64,000 nucleotides of DNA from Phyllobacterium brassicacearum (GTDB lineage: Bacteria > Pseudomonadota > Alphaproteobacteria > Rhizobiales > Rhizobiaceae). Under the pieces are notes generated by a model. That model did not search any database. It had not been told where the DNA came from and saw only the letters and a program-made list of their open reading frames with translations. Below are positions 49,236 to 56,484 of the stretch, one piece after another; the stretch's first letter is position 1, and the number at the start of each line of letters is the position of its first letter. Made by a program: the position numbers and the translations under genes. The stretch is taken from positions 39,693 through 103,692 of the forward strand of contig NZ_PGGO01000020.1 of NCBI RefSeq assembly GCF_003010955.1, written 5' to 3'.

Positions 49236-49709
49236 ATGCTGAAGCTTTTGACGCCTTTTTTGACCAGCCTGGCGGCCGGTGAGGTCGGTCTGGCGATTGG
49301 CAAAGCCAAACGCAGCGCTATTTTCATGGCTATCATCGCGATCCTTGCAGCGATCGGCGTTTTCTTCCTGCTGATCGCCGCCTACATCATGCTCGCCGAA
49401 CGACATGGCGAGATGCGAGCTTCATTGATCCTTGCGGGCTGCGCTTTTGGCATGGCAATCCTTGTCTACGTGATCATGAAAATCTCAGTAGCCATGGCGC
49501 GTAGTCGCCAGCGCGATCGCGCGAAGATCGAAACGTCTACTCTCCTGACTATTGCTGCACTTGCGGCCGCACCGGCTGTCCTGCGCTCACGAGCCCTGCT
49601 CATGCTTGCAGTGCCTATAGTCGCGTTCGGCGGCCTTTCCCTTCTAACCAGGAAAAAAACACGACGACCCGATAAATCAGATATGCCGTCAGCGGGTGAC
49701 GGAATCTGA
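49236..49709 (+). CDS. YqjE/phage-holin-like small membrane protein
   Basis: The 157-residue protein has two to three membrane helices (KRSAIFMAIIAILAAIGVFF, ASLILAGCAFGMAILVYV) and a later hydrophobic segment. It resembles YqjE-type proteins that often sit beside DUF883 (YqjD) genes. ATG 49236 follows the DUF883 stop directly, so the pair is co-translated. Its last 21 bases overlap the 3' end of the convergent kinase gene. Confidence 0.75.
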   Translation: MLKLLTPFLTSLAAGEVGLAIGKAKRSAIFMAIIAILAAIGVFFLLIAAYIMLAERHGEMRASLILAGCAFGMAILVYVIMKISVAMARSRQRDRAKIETSTLLTIAALAAAPAVLRSRALLMLAVPIVAFGGLSLLTRKKTRRPDKSDMPSAGDGI

Positions 49710-51209
49710 CCGCTCGCCTATTGGCATGGAAATCAAGGCTTCCATGCCTGTCTCCGGATAGCTTAGCCTGACACTGCTCGACAGGACCTTGTCCAGGCTC
49801 CGCTCGATCAACCTTTCCCCCAGCCCTCGCACCTGCCGCGGAGAAACGCGCGGACCTCCGGACTCGATCCAGTGTATCACCACCCGCGATTCATCGAGTC
49901 CCGGTTCCAACTGCCAGGAAACCCGCACATGCCCGCTGGCCACTGAAAGAGCCCCATGCTTGGCAGCATTGGTTGCCAGTTCATGGAGAGCAATGCCTAA
50001 ACCAAGAGCGTGATCCGGAGGCAGAACCATATCCTCGCCGGCAAGTTCAATCTGTGCAGGGTCAAATACGGCATAGGGTTCGACTTGCTTGGTGATGAGA
50101 TCAACCAGCCCGATGCCGCTCCACTCCCGGTCGGAAAGCAATGTGTGAGCTTCGGATATCGCCCGCAAACGTCCGGAGAACGCCTCCATGAACTCCGCCG
50201 GATCCGATGTGCGGTTCAGCGTCTGCCGTGCCAGCGATTGCAACATTGCAAGCGTGTTTTTTACCCGGTGATTCAACTCCCGCAACAAGAGCCGGGTCTT
50301 CTCTGCTGCATTCTTGGTTTCCGTGATGTCAATGTTGACACCAACAGCCACCGCCGGTTTTCCCATCGCATCCCGTTCGAAAATGCGGCCGCGGCCCAGC
50401 AGCCACTGGCCGGAAGCAGCTGCACGAAATTCCCCCACATAGTCCTGATTTTGTGCAAGCGCCCGGGTGAAAGCAGATTTCATTGCCGGGAAGTCGTCGG
50501 CATGCATCGCCCGAAAAACGTCTTCGCCGCTGACTTGCTGATTAGGACTCAAACCAAGCATCGTATAAGCCATGCGGTTTCCGGTGAATTTGCCCGTGCG
50601 CAAGTCCCAAACCCAGCTGCCGACATTGCCGACTTCAAGCGCCATCGCGCTGCGATCTTCATCCCGATGCAACGTTGAAATCGCATTGGCGCCCAAGCGC
50701 GAATCGCGTCTAAACTCGAGTAAAGCCCCGGCAAGTCTGGCCAGTTGCATCAATTGAGTCTGCTGCAACTGACCGAATTCAACTCTTGGCTCGCTCGACA
50801 TCACACTGAGCACGCCGACACACTCCTCAGAAACACAGATCGGCGCCACAGCAATGAACCTAATATTCGGCGTATGAGTCACCGCATCAATATCGGCAAA
50901 ACGGACGTCTTCGGCGGCATTGAGCACGACCAGACAATTCCGCTCCGGCGCAGCTAGCGAGCTCGCCTCGACCATCCAGATATTCACTGCTCCGAGGATG
51001 CCGGCACTTGATAGGATCTGGCTTTGCCTTTCATGGACCAACGAGATTTGCGCTCCACCTGCATCAGACGTGGAAAGAGCGAGGTCCGACACACCGTTCA
51101 GGTCTCCGTCTTGCTGAAATTCAAGCGGCTGCAGTCCCGAAAGTACGTCGATCCGAGCTCCCCCCGATAAATATTCTGACGTGTTTTCCGAAATGTGTCT
51201 TGTCTTCAT
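49689..51209 (-). CDS. HWE-family histidine kinase with GAF and PAS domains
   Basis: The 506-residue soluble kinase has a GAF-like domain (about 35-165), a PAS domain (about 190-300) and an HWE kinase core with phospho-acceptor His314 in ELNHRVKNTLAMLQ, HELATNAAKHG and the family W-x-E in VIHWIESGG. HWE kinases often feed PhyR in the general stress response. A perfect EcfG promoter lies upstream, giving positive feedback. No membrane segment is seen, so it senses a cytoplasmic cue. Confidence 0.9.
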   Translation of the reverse strand: MKTRHISENTSEYLSGGARIDVLSGLQPLEFQQDGDLNGVSDLALSTSDAGGAQISLVHERQSQILSSAGILGAVNIWMVEASSLAAPERNCLVVLNAAEDVRFADIDAVTHTPNIRFIAVAPICVSEECVGVLSVMSSEPRVEFGQLQQTQLMQLARLAGALLEFRRDSRLGANAISTLHRDEDRSAMALEVGNVGSWVWDLRTGKFTGNRMAYTMLGLSPNQQVSGEDVFRAMHADDFPAMKSAFTRALAQNQDYVGEFRAAASGQWLLGRGRIFERDAMGKPAVAVGVNIDITETKNAAEKTRLLLRELNHRVKNTLAMLQSLARQTLNRTSDPAEFMEAFSGRLRAISEAHTLLSDREWSGIGLVDLITKQVEPYAVFDPAQIELAGEDMVLPPDHALGLGIALHELATNAAKHGALSVASGHVRVSWQLEPGLDESRVVIHWIESGGPRVSPRQVRGLGERLIERSLDKVLSSSVRLSYPETGMEALISMPIGERSDSVTR

Positions 51210-51271
51210 ACCTACGCAACGTCTCTCAACACACTGTCCTTGCCCTCAACCTCAAGACAGCTTTACCCATG

Positions 51272-51296
51272 AACGCCGTGATTTCGGCTTTGTTCC
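51272..51296 (-). promoter_or_regulatory. EcfG-type promoter of the HWE kinase gene
   Basis: On the minus strand GGAAC (51296-51292), exactly 16 bases, CGTT (51275-51272), 62 bases before the kinase ATG at 51209. Its -35 lies 6 bases from the -35 of the divergent promoter at 51303. Confidence 0.85.
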
Positions 51297-51302
51297 TTGC
51301 CG

Positions 51303-51327
51303 GGAACATTTAATCAGCAGCTTCGTT
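51303..51327 (+). promoter_or_regulatory. EcfG-type promoter of the 73-residue orphan gene
   Basis: GGAAC (51303-51307), exactly 16 bases, CGTT (51324-51327), 27 bases before the ATG at 51355. It forms a back-to-back pair with the promoter at 51272-51296. Confidence 0.85.
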
Positions 51328-51354
51328 TCTCTTCAGCGAACAGAGGAGGCCGCT

Positions 51355-51576
51355 ATGCAGGATCCGAATGACATCCTTTCTAACGAACGTTTGAGCAGGA
51401 TTGAGAAAATTGCCATGCTTACTGAACTCTTGGGTGAGGCACGGGGCTTGCAACGCGCCGCAACGGAGGGCGGAATGGATCCAGAAGATGGCGTGACAAG
51501 AAATTTGCGCGATATTGAACTGGCACTTGAGAAACTGAGCGCCGAAACACCTGAGACGGGCGCAGCAACCCTCTGA
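51355..51576 (+). CDS. Orphan stress-regulated small protein (73 residues)
   Basis: MQDPNDILSNERLSRIEKIA begins a helical, acidic protein with TELLGEARGLQRAATEGG and DIELALEKLS. AGAGGAGG precedes the ATG and a perfect EcfG promoter lies 27 bases upstream. I do not recognise a family. The position between two kinase genes suggests a stress role but does not prove one. It ends 5 bases from the stop of the convergent kinase. Confidence 0.75.
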   Translation: MQDPNDILSNERLSRIEKIAMLTELLGEARGLQRAATEGGMDPEDGVTRNLRDIELALEKLSAETPETGAATL

Positions 51577-51581
51577 GATTT

Positions 51582-53033
51582 CTATTGTTTACCTTCCACA
51601 TTGTCCTGGGACGCTATCTCGGCAAGCGACGGGAAATCCAAGGTCACGATCGTTCCGCCACCTGGGTTTGCTGAATAGCTCGCTGATCCGCCGTACTGTT
51701 GACAAAGCTGATCCACAATGAGCGATCCCAAGCCCGGCGAATGCCGCGGCCGCTTTTTCTGCAGGCCCACCCCGGTGTCAACAATCTCCAATCGAATGAC
51801 TTCGTTCGTTCCCCGCGCGAGCGTGATCCTTATCTCGCCCGCCTTCTTCCCCGGAAATGCATGCTTGATCGCATTCATTGTGAGCTCCCCGATGATAATG
51901 CCAAGCGTAGTTGCATCGCGAGAGCTTAGATTGATGGGCGCAAGATCAGCGCGAATGCTGATATCGCGATCATGGACATTCGCTTCTTTGATGTCCGCGA
52001 TTACGTCAGGCAGGTATTCGTCCGCCCGAACTGTTTCGTGATCATCCCCGAGCCGCAAGCGCCGGTGGGCGGAAGATATGGTTTGGATACGGTCCCGTGC
52101 CGCACCGAGCGCAGCCCGAATTTCCTCAGAAGACACATCGCGCATTTGTATGCCAAGTAGTGACGAAACTGTTGCAAGCGAATTGCCGATGCGGTGATCC
52201 GAATCCTGCAACAAAGCTTCCACACGCGCTCTTTCACGCTTCGCGACAAGCATTGCTTGTTCCAAGTCTGCCGTCCGGCTCTGAACCATGTTTTCAAGCA
52301 CGGATTTCTCGGAAAGCAGGGCCGACTGCCCCTCCGCCAGCTTGCGAACATAGCGTCTGGTGCGGCTGGCAAGAATGAACGCCAGAATGAGAGCGCCGCC
52401 CAGCGACGAAAGCGAGGCGATCGTCAGCCAGCTTCGCATGCCGTCCATTGCTATGTTTCGTTCAATCAGTCTGCGATCTTCCTCGCCGAGAAAACTGTTG
52501 ACCGTTTTGGTGATTTCGTCGAGCTGACCAATACCGAAGTTCGGCCCGAGAGAAGCAAGAGCGTCGGCGTTCTTGCCTGTCAGGGCAAACGAAACGGCCG
52601 TCTCAACCTTTGCCTGCTTGTCTTTAACCAGATCCCGGATTCGGGTGACCATCGCCTGCTGGCGAGCGTTGTCTCTCGTCATTTCCGCAAGTGTATTGAG
52701 ATTCTCATCAAGTCGCGCAGCAGAATTCCGGTAAAGATCAAGAAAGTCCGGATTCTGGGTCAGGATAAATCCGCGCTGCGAGCTGTGAGCTTCATTGAGG
52801 AGCGCCAATGAGCTGTATGCCTGCTCGCGTACCTTGTAAGTCGCGACAATATCATCAATCTGATTGTTGAAACTGCGCGCAAGAATAATCGTCGACGCGG
52901 CTGCACCGATAATGAGGCCAAGCGAAAGCATGATCGCCACGCCCCGGAGAGGCCGTTGGGAAAAACTCATAACAAGTTTGCGCCACCAGAGCAAAAAGTC
53001 TTCCTCCAAGCCGCTACCGCCACTCATTGCCAC
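51582..53033 (-). CDS. Membrane histidine kinase with CHASE3 sensor and HisKA_2 core
   Basis: The 483-residue kinase has two membrane helices (about 33-52 and 202-223) enclosing a CHASE3-type periplasmic domain (ARSFNNQIDDIVATYKVREQAYSSL). A coiled coil leads to a HisKA_2 phospho-acceptor His280 in DHRIGNSLATVSSLL, and a HATPase domain with GELTMNAIKHAFP and DTGVGL follows. HisKA_2 kinases of this type (PhyK-like) phosphorylate PhyR. It is 7 bases behind the Crp/Fnr gene and likely in its operon. Confidence 0.88.
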   Translation of the reverse strand: MAMSGGSGLEEDFLLWWRKLVMSFSQRPLRGVAIMLSLGLIIGAAASTIILARSFNNQIDDIVATYKVREQAYSSLALLNEAHSSQRGFILTQNPDFLDLYRNSAARLDENLNTLAEMTRDNARQQAMVTRIRDLVKDKQAKVETAVSFALTGKNADALASLGPNFGIGQLDEITKTVNSFLGEEDRRLIERNIAMDGMRSWLTIASLSSLGGALILAFILASRTRRYVRKLAEGQSALLSEKSVLENMVQSRTADLEQAMLVAKRERARVEALLQDSDHRIGNSLATVSSLLGIQMRDVSSEEIRAALGAARDRIQTISSAHRRLRLGDDHETVRADEYLPDVIADIKEANVHDRDISIRADLAPINLSSRDATTLGIIIGELTMNAIKHAFPGKKAGEIRITLARGTNEVIRLEIVDTGVGLQKKRPRHSPGLGSLIVDQLCQQYGGSASYSANPGGGTIVTLDFPSLAEIASQDNVEGKQ

Positions 53034-53040
53034 GTCCCGT

Positions 53041-53817
53041 TCAAATATAGGGTCGAGGTGCAGCAGGCAGGCCCGGCCATCCTGATATGTCCATCAGCAT
53101 TTGTTCATCAAGCACTTCGCATCCCCGGTCAAGCCACCGGAGCGCCCCGCGCCCTGCGAGCTTTCTCAAGGTTTTGTTGGTGTGAACAATCGACAGGCCA
53201 AGCGTATCCGCCACATGCTGCTGCGTCACTGGTACGGTCAGCTTTCCATTCTTGACCATGGCTACCGATTTGGCACGCTGAAAAATGAAAGCAAAAAGAT
53301 ATGCCGCCCGCTCCAGGGCCGTGCGGCGTCCTACGCTCAGGAGAATCTCGTCCAGCATCTGCTCCTCACGGGAGGCGAGCCACGTGATATCGTATGCGAG
53401 GTTGGGAAAGTTCCGAAACAAGTCTGGCAGTTTGTCACGTTGGAATACGCAAAGGATCATCGGCGACAGCGCTTCAATGGAATGCTGCATCTCCTTCATC
53501 ACCGATCCCTGCAGACCGATGAGATCGCCCGGCAAGACATAGTTGAGGATCTGCCGCCGGCCATCGTCCAGTGTTTTGTACCGGAATCCCCAACCGGAGA
53601 GTACTGTGAACAAATGAGCACTGTTGGCGCCCTCCACGAGCACCGTGGTGCCGGCATCCGCAACAAGTTCCCCCGTCTTGAACCCGGAAAGGAACTTTAT
53701 TTCTTCCTTCTCGTGCAGCTGGAAGTGCGGAAAGCCCTGCAATGGACATTTGTCACAAGGAAACTGCCGCGCCGCTGAAGCCGTTGTTGTTTTCATCCTG
53801 GCCGCTCGGTTGATCAT
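53041..53817 (-). CDS. Crp/Fnr-family transcriptional regulator
   Basis: The 258-residue protein has a cyclic-nucleotide-binding fold (about 35-155, GANSAHLFTVLSGWGFRYKTL) and a winged helix (about 175-250, VPVTQQHVADTLGLSIVHTNKTLRKL). Near the N-terminus CDKC puts two cysteines in CxxC spacing; whether they bind a cluster is unknown. It is upstream of the CHASE3 kinase with 7 bases between them. The start may be 53817 or 53796. Confidence 0.85.
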   Translation of the reverse strand: MINRAARMKTTTASAARQFPCDKCPLQGFPHFQLHEKEEIKFLSGFKTGELVADAGTTVLVEGANSAHLFTVLSGWGFRYKTLDDGRRQILNYVLPGDLIGLQGSVMKEMQHSIEALSPMILCVFQRDKLPDLFRNFPNLAYDITWLASREEQMLDEILLSVGRRTALERAAYLFAFIFQRAKSVAMVKNGKLTVPVTQQHVADTLGLSIVHTNKTLRKLAGRGALRWLDRGCEVLDEQMLMDISGWPGLPAAPRPYI

Positions 53818-53956
53818 TGTTCAGCACGCTAGCATGTCACTTGCTGTTTGCTTTAAATTTCTTTGCGTTTGATATGTCATAGTTAAATGCACACGGATCA
53901 GTTACGTGCATATCTGCTTTCAAGGTCGTGATCGCATGACCTCAGGAGCAGCAAAC

Positions 53957-54355
53957 ATGGAATTGACCGGCATGCGGCTACTGGTCCTGGAAGATGAATA
54001 CCTGATCGGACTGGAGCTGGAACGCATCGCCGAGGAGTGCGGAACGAAATCCGTGCACCTGGTTACGACGATCGACGAGTTGCTTTTCTGGATCGGCAGC
54101 GGGGCCGAGTGCGATATTGCAATCCTCGAAGTTCAGGCGCACGGCAAATCTTCGCTTCAGGCCGCCTCATATTTATTGCAGCGTGGCACCCCCGTTATCT
54201 TTTCCACCGCCTACGACCAGCAACGAGATGGCGTTGACGGATTTCCCGATACGCCGGTCGTGGTCAAGCCGTATGGGAAGTGTCAGATAGTGAAAGCAGT
54301 GACGTCTGTCCTCGGCTCGCGACAGGCAGACGAGCCGTCATGCAAACTTGTTTGA
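53957..54355 (+). CDS. Single-domain receiver with Glu in place of the phospho-acceptor Asp
   Basis: The 132-residue protein keeps the receiver pocket: LVLEDEYLIG (Glu12, Asp13), FSTAYD (Ser/Thr) and VVVKPYG (Lys). At the expected phosphorylation site the sequence is CDIAILEVQAHG, so Glu58 stands where Asp is normal. Such a change can mimic a permanently phosphorylated state or make a dead decoy. CAGGAGCAG lies before ATG 53957. It converges on ecfG and overlaps its 3' end by 18 bases. Confidence 0.85.
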   Translation: MELTGMRLLVLEDEYLIGLELERIAEECGTKSVHLVTTIDELLFWIGSGAECDIAILEVQAHGKSSLQAASYLLQRGTPVIFSTAYDQQRDGVDGFPDTPVVVKPYGKCQIVKAVTSVLGSRQADEPSCKLV

Positions 54356-54889
54356 CGTAACCTGCGTTGCGATCGAGTCCGGTCCGTAGTCAACCTCGCC
54401 CTGGACGTTGAGCAGTTCTTGCAAGCGCGTTCTGGCACGGCTGACCCTGCTTTTGATTGTCCCGACAGCGCATCCGCAAATTTCAGCGGCCTCCTCGTAA
54501 GAAAATCCCGACGCCCCAACAAGAATGATGGCCTCACGCTGGTCGTCAGGGAGCTTCTCGAGTGCCTTTCGAAAATCCTGCAAATCAAGCGCACCATACT
54601 GCGATGGATGAACGGACAGCTGCTCGGTAAACACGCCGTCGGAATCCTGGACCTCGCGCCCACGCTTGCGCATCTGGCTGTAAAACTCGTTACGCAGGAT
54701 AGTGAACAGCCAGGCCTTGATATTGGTGCCGGGTTCAAAGGAGTCCTGTTTGGCCCAGGCCTTCATGATTGTATCTTGGACAAGATCGTCCGCACGATCC
54801 GGGTTACCGACCAATGAAACTGCGAACGCCCGCAACTTTGGCAGGGACGCAATCAGGCTTTTCTTGAAATCGCTCGATTGATGTACCAT
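54338..54889 (-). CDS. ecfG: General stress sigma factor EcfG
   Basis: The 183-residue ECF15-type sigma factor has region 2 (ADDLVQDTIMKAWAKQDSFEPGT, then FTILRNEFYSQMRKRGRE) and region 4 (LPDDQREAIILVGASGFSYEEAA, VGTIKSRVSRAR). It is 12 bases behind nepR, the gene for its anti-sigma factor, and divergent from phyR, the conserved alphaproteobacterial arrangement. It should recognise GGAAC-N16/17-CGTT promoters, several of which lie within 10 kb. Confidence 0.95.
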   Translation of the reverse strand: MVHQSSDFKKSLIASLPKLRAFAVSLVGNPDRADDLVQDTIMKAWAKQDSFEPGTNIKAWLFTILRNEFYSQMRKRGREVQDSDGVFTEQLSVHPSQYGALDLQDFRKALEKLPDDQREAIILVGASGFSYEEAAEICGCAVGTIKSRVSRARTRLQELLNVQGEVDYGPDSIATQVTSNKFA

Positions 54890-54901
54890 TCAGCGGCCTG
54901 T

Positions 54902-55108
54902 TTAATTGGATGATTGCGCATGATTGCGTTCAGCCTCATCGAGCTTCTCCAGAAGATCCAGAAAACGAGCCGGAATTTCCTCCTCCTGTACGGATGCATA
55001 AAGCGCGCGAAGCTTCAAACCAATTTCGGTCTCCGCGTTCTTTATATCGCGGCGACGAACCCGCCCCCTCTCAGGGGCGTCGAAGGAGTTCTTTTTTGCG
55101 TTCATCAT
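54902..55108 (-). CDS. nepR: Anti-sigma factor NepR
   Basis: The 68-residue protein has the NepR core IGLKLRALYASVQEEEIPARFLDLLEKLDEA preceded by a basic disordered stretch. NepR holds EcfG inactive until phosphorylated PhyR takes it away. It is first in the nepR-ecfG operon. Start at either of two adjacent ATG codons. Confidence 0.93.
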   Translation of the reverse strand: MMNAKKNSFDAPERGRVRRRDIKNAETEIGLKLRALYASVQEEEIPARFLDLLEKLDEAERNHAQSSN

Positions 55109-55180
55109 CTGGTCTTTGCTGGTGGTTCGTCGCTGCGTTGCTAATGAAATCGTATTTTGAGCACATTAATGAGGACAATA

Positions 55181-55233
55181 CCTTACCCAATGAAAAGTTC
55201 CGTTACGCGGAACTATTTTTTTGCGAATGTGTT
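55181..55233. promoter_or_regulatory. Back-to-back EcfG-type promoters of nepR-ecfG and phyR
   Basis: GTTCC (55197-55201) and GGAAC (55209-55213) lie 7 bases apart as divergent -35 elements. Rightward, N16 is followed by TGTT (55230-55233), one base from CGTT. Leftward, GGAAC is followed by N16 and TATT, a weaker -10. Both imply that EcfG drives its own control genes. Confidence 0.75.
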
Positions 55234-55290
55234 TCTGGTCGTAACTCTCGCGTTGTCTGATTACCCACCCGAAACAGGGAACTTGCCATA

Positions 55291-56085
55291 ATGTCATTAT
55301 CCACCCGGATAGCCCCACACCTGCCCTATCTTCGTCGTTTTGCCCGCGCCATCACTGGTTCACAGTCCTCAGGCGACGCTTATGTCGCGGCGACATTGGA
55401 AATCCTCATCACCGATGTCTCGCTTTTTCCGGAGTCCGCTTCGGACCGAGTGAGCATTTACAAACTGTTGGTTCAGCACTTCAACTCGGTCAACGTACGC
55501 CCGCTTGAACTGAAGTCGGAGTTTGGCTGGGAAAAACACGCTGCCGCCAATCTGACCGCGATCGCCCCCAAAGCCCGACAGGCATTTCTGCTCATTAGTC
55601 TTGAAGGCTTCAGCCAGGCCGAAACAATGGAAATCCTCGATGTCTCGGAAAAGGAGCTGTATGCACTTCTTGACGAAGCTTCAGTTGGTATTTCCCAGCA
55701 GATTGCCACTGATATCTTGATCATTGAGGATGAGCCCCTGATTGCCATGGATATCGAGCACATGGTCGAAAGTCTGGGGCACCGCGTCGTGGGTATTGCC
55801 CGCACTCGCAACGAAGCTCTGAAGATCTATTCGGCCACCCGCCCAAGCATGATCCTTGCGGATATCCAGCTGGCCGATGGTAGTTCAGGCATCGACGCGG
55901 TGAACAACATCCTGAGCCAGGACGCCATTCCTGTCATCTTCATCACCGCATTCCCCGAACGTCTGCTGACGGGCGAGCGGCCGGAACCCACCTTCCTTGT
56001 AACGAAACCCTTCAATCCGGACATGGTCAAGGCTCTCATCACCCAGGCACTGTTCTTCAAGGAAAGCAGCAAGGTCAAGGCGTAG
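55291..56085 (+). CDS. phyR: Stress response regulator PhyR
   Basis: The 264-residue protein has the diagnostic reversed layout: an N-terminal sigma-like domain (about 1-135, YLRRFARAITGSQSSGDAYV) and a C-terminal receiver (about 140-260) with acceptor Asp191 in ILADIQLADG, IIEDEPLIAMDIE and VTKPFN. Once phosphorylated the sigma-like domain binds NepR and frees EcfG. It is divergent from nepR-ecfG. Confidence 0.96.
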   Translation: MSLSTRIAPHLPYLRRFARAITGSQSSGDAYVAATLEILITDVSLFPESASDRVSIYKLLVQHFNSVNVRPLELKSEFGWEKHAAANLTAIAPKARQAFLLISLEGFSQAETMEILDVSEKELYALLDEASVGISQQIATDILIIEDEPLIAMDIEHMVESLGHRVVGIARTRNEALKIYSATRPSMILADIQLADGSSGIDAVNNILSQDAIPVIFITAFPERLLTGERPEPTFLVTKPFNPDMVKALITQALFFKESSKVKA

Positions 56086-56113
56086 GCAACCAGCATCGTT
56101 CCTGTTGGGCTCT

Positions 56114-56138
56114 GGAACAAAACCGCGCTCAATCCGTT
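56114..56138 (+). promoter_or_regulatory. EcfG-type promoter of the DUF1328 gene
   Basis: GGAAC (56114-56118), exactly 16 bases, CGTT (56135-56138), 29 bases before the ATG at 56168. Perfect match. Confidence 0.85.
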
Positions 56139-56167
56139 TCGACTGTGACCAAACAGGGAGATGATAA

Positions 56168-56332
56168 ATGCTTTATTACGCTGTAATTTTTCTGATCATT
56201 GCACTTGTTGCGGGCGCTTTGGGATTTGGTGGCATTGCCGGAGCTTCAGCCGGCATTGCTCAGATCATATTCTATGTTTTCCTGGCTTTGCTGCTGATTT
56301 CCCTTATCGCCAGCATTATCCGGCGCGCTTGA
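56168..56332 (+). CDS. DUF1328 small membrane protein
   Basis: A 54-residue protein with two hydrophobic helices around the conserved [14 protein letters not shown] segment ([20 protein letters not shown] at the start), the DUF1328/YtjA pattern. Homologues are common in stress regulons; function unknown. AGGGAG precedes the ATG, a perfect EcfG promoter lies upstream and a terminator follows the stop. Confidence 0.85.
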   Translation: MLYYAVIFLIIALVAGALGFGGIAGASAGIAQIIFYVFLALLLISLIASIIRRA

Positions 56333-56351
56333 ACGGCCGCCAACATGATGC

Positions 56352-56384
56352 AACCGCCGGTCACGTGCCGGCGGTTTCATTTTG
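56352..56384 (+). terminator. Terminator of the DUF1328 gene
   Basis: AACCGCCGG (56352-56360) pairs with CCGGCGGTT (56368-56376) around a 7-base loop and is followed by the T-rich TCATTTTG. Confidence 0.75.
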
Positions 56385-56484
56385 CACTTTTGTCTTGGTT
56401 TCCTAATTAACCGGACAGACACAGGATTGCAGCGCGTTGCTCTTTCATAGTAGGTCACCGTGAAACGAAACGGCGAGGCTCAAA

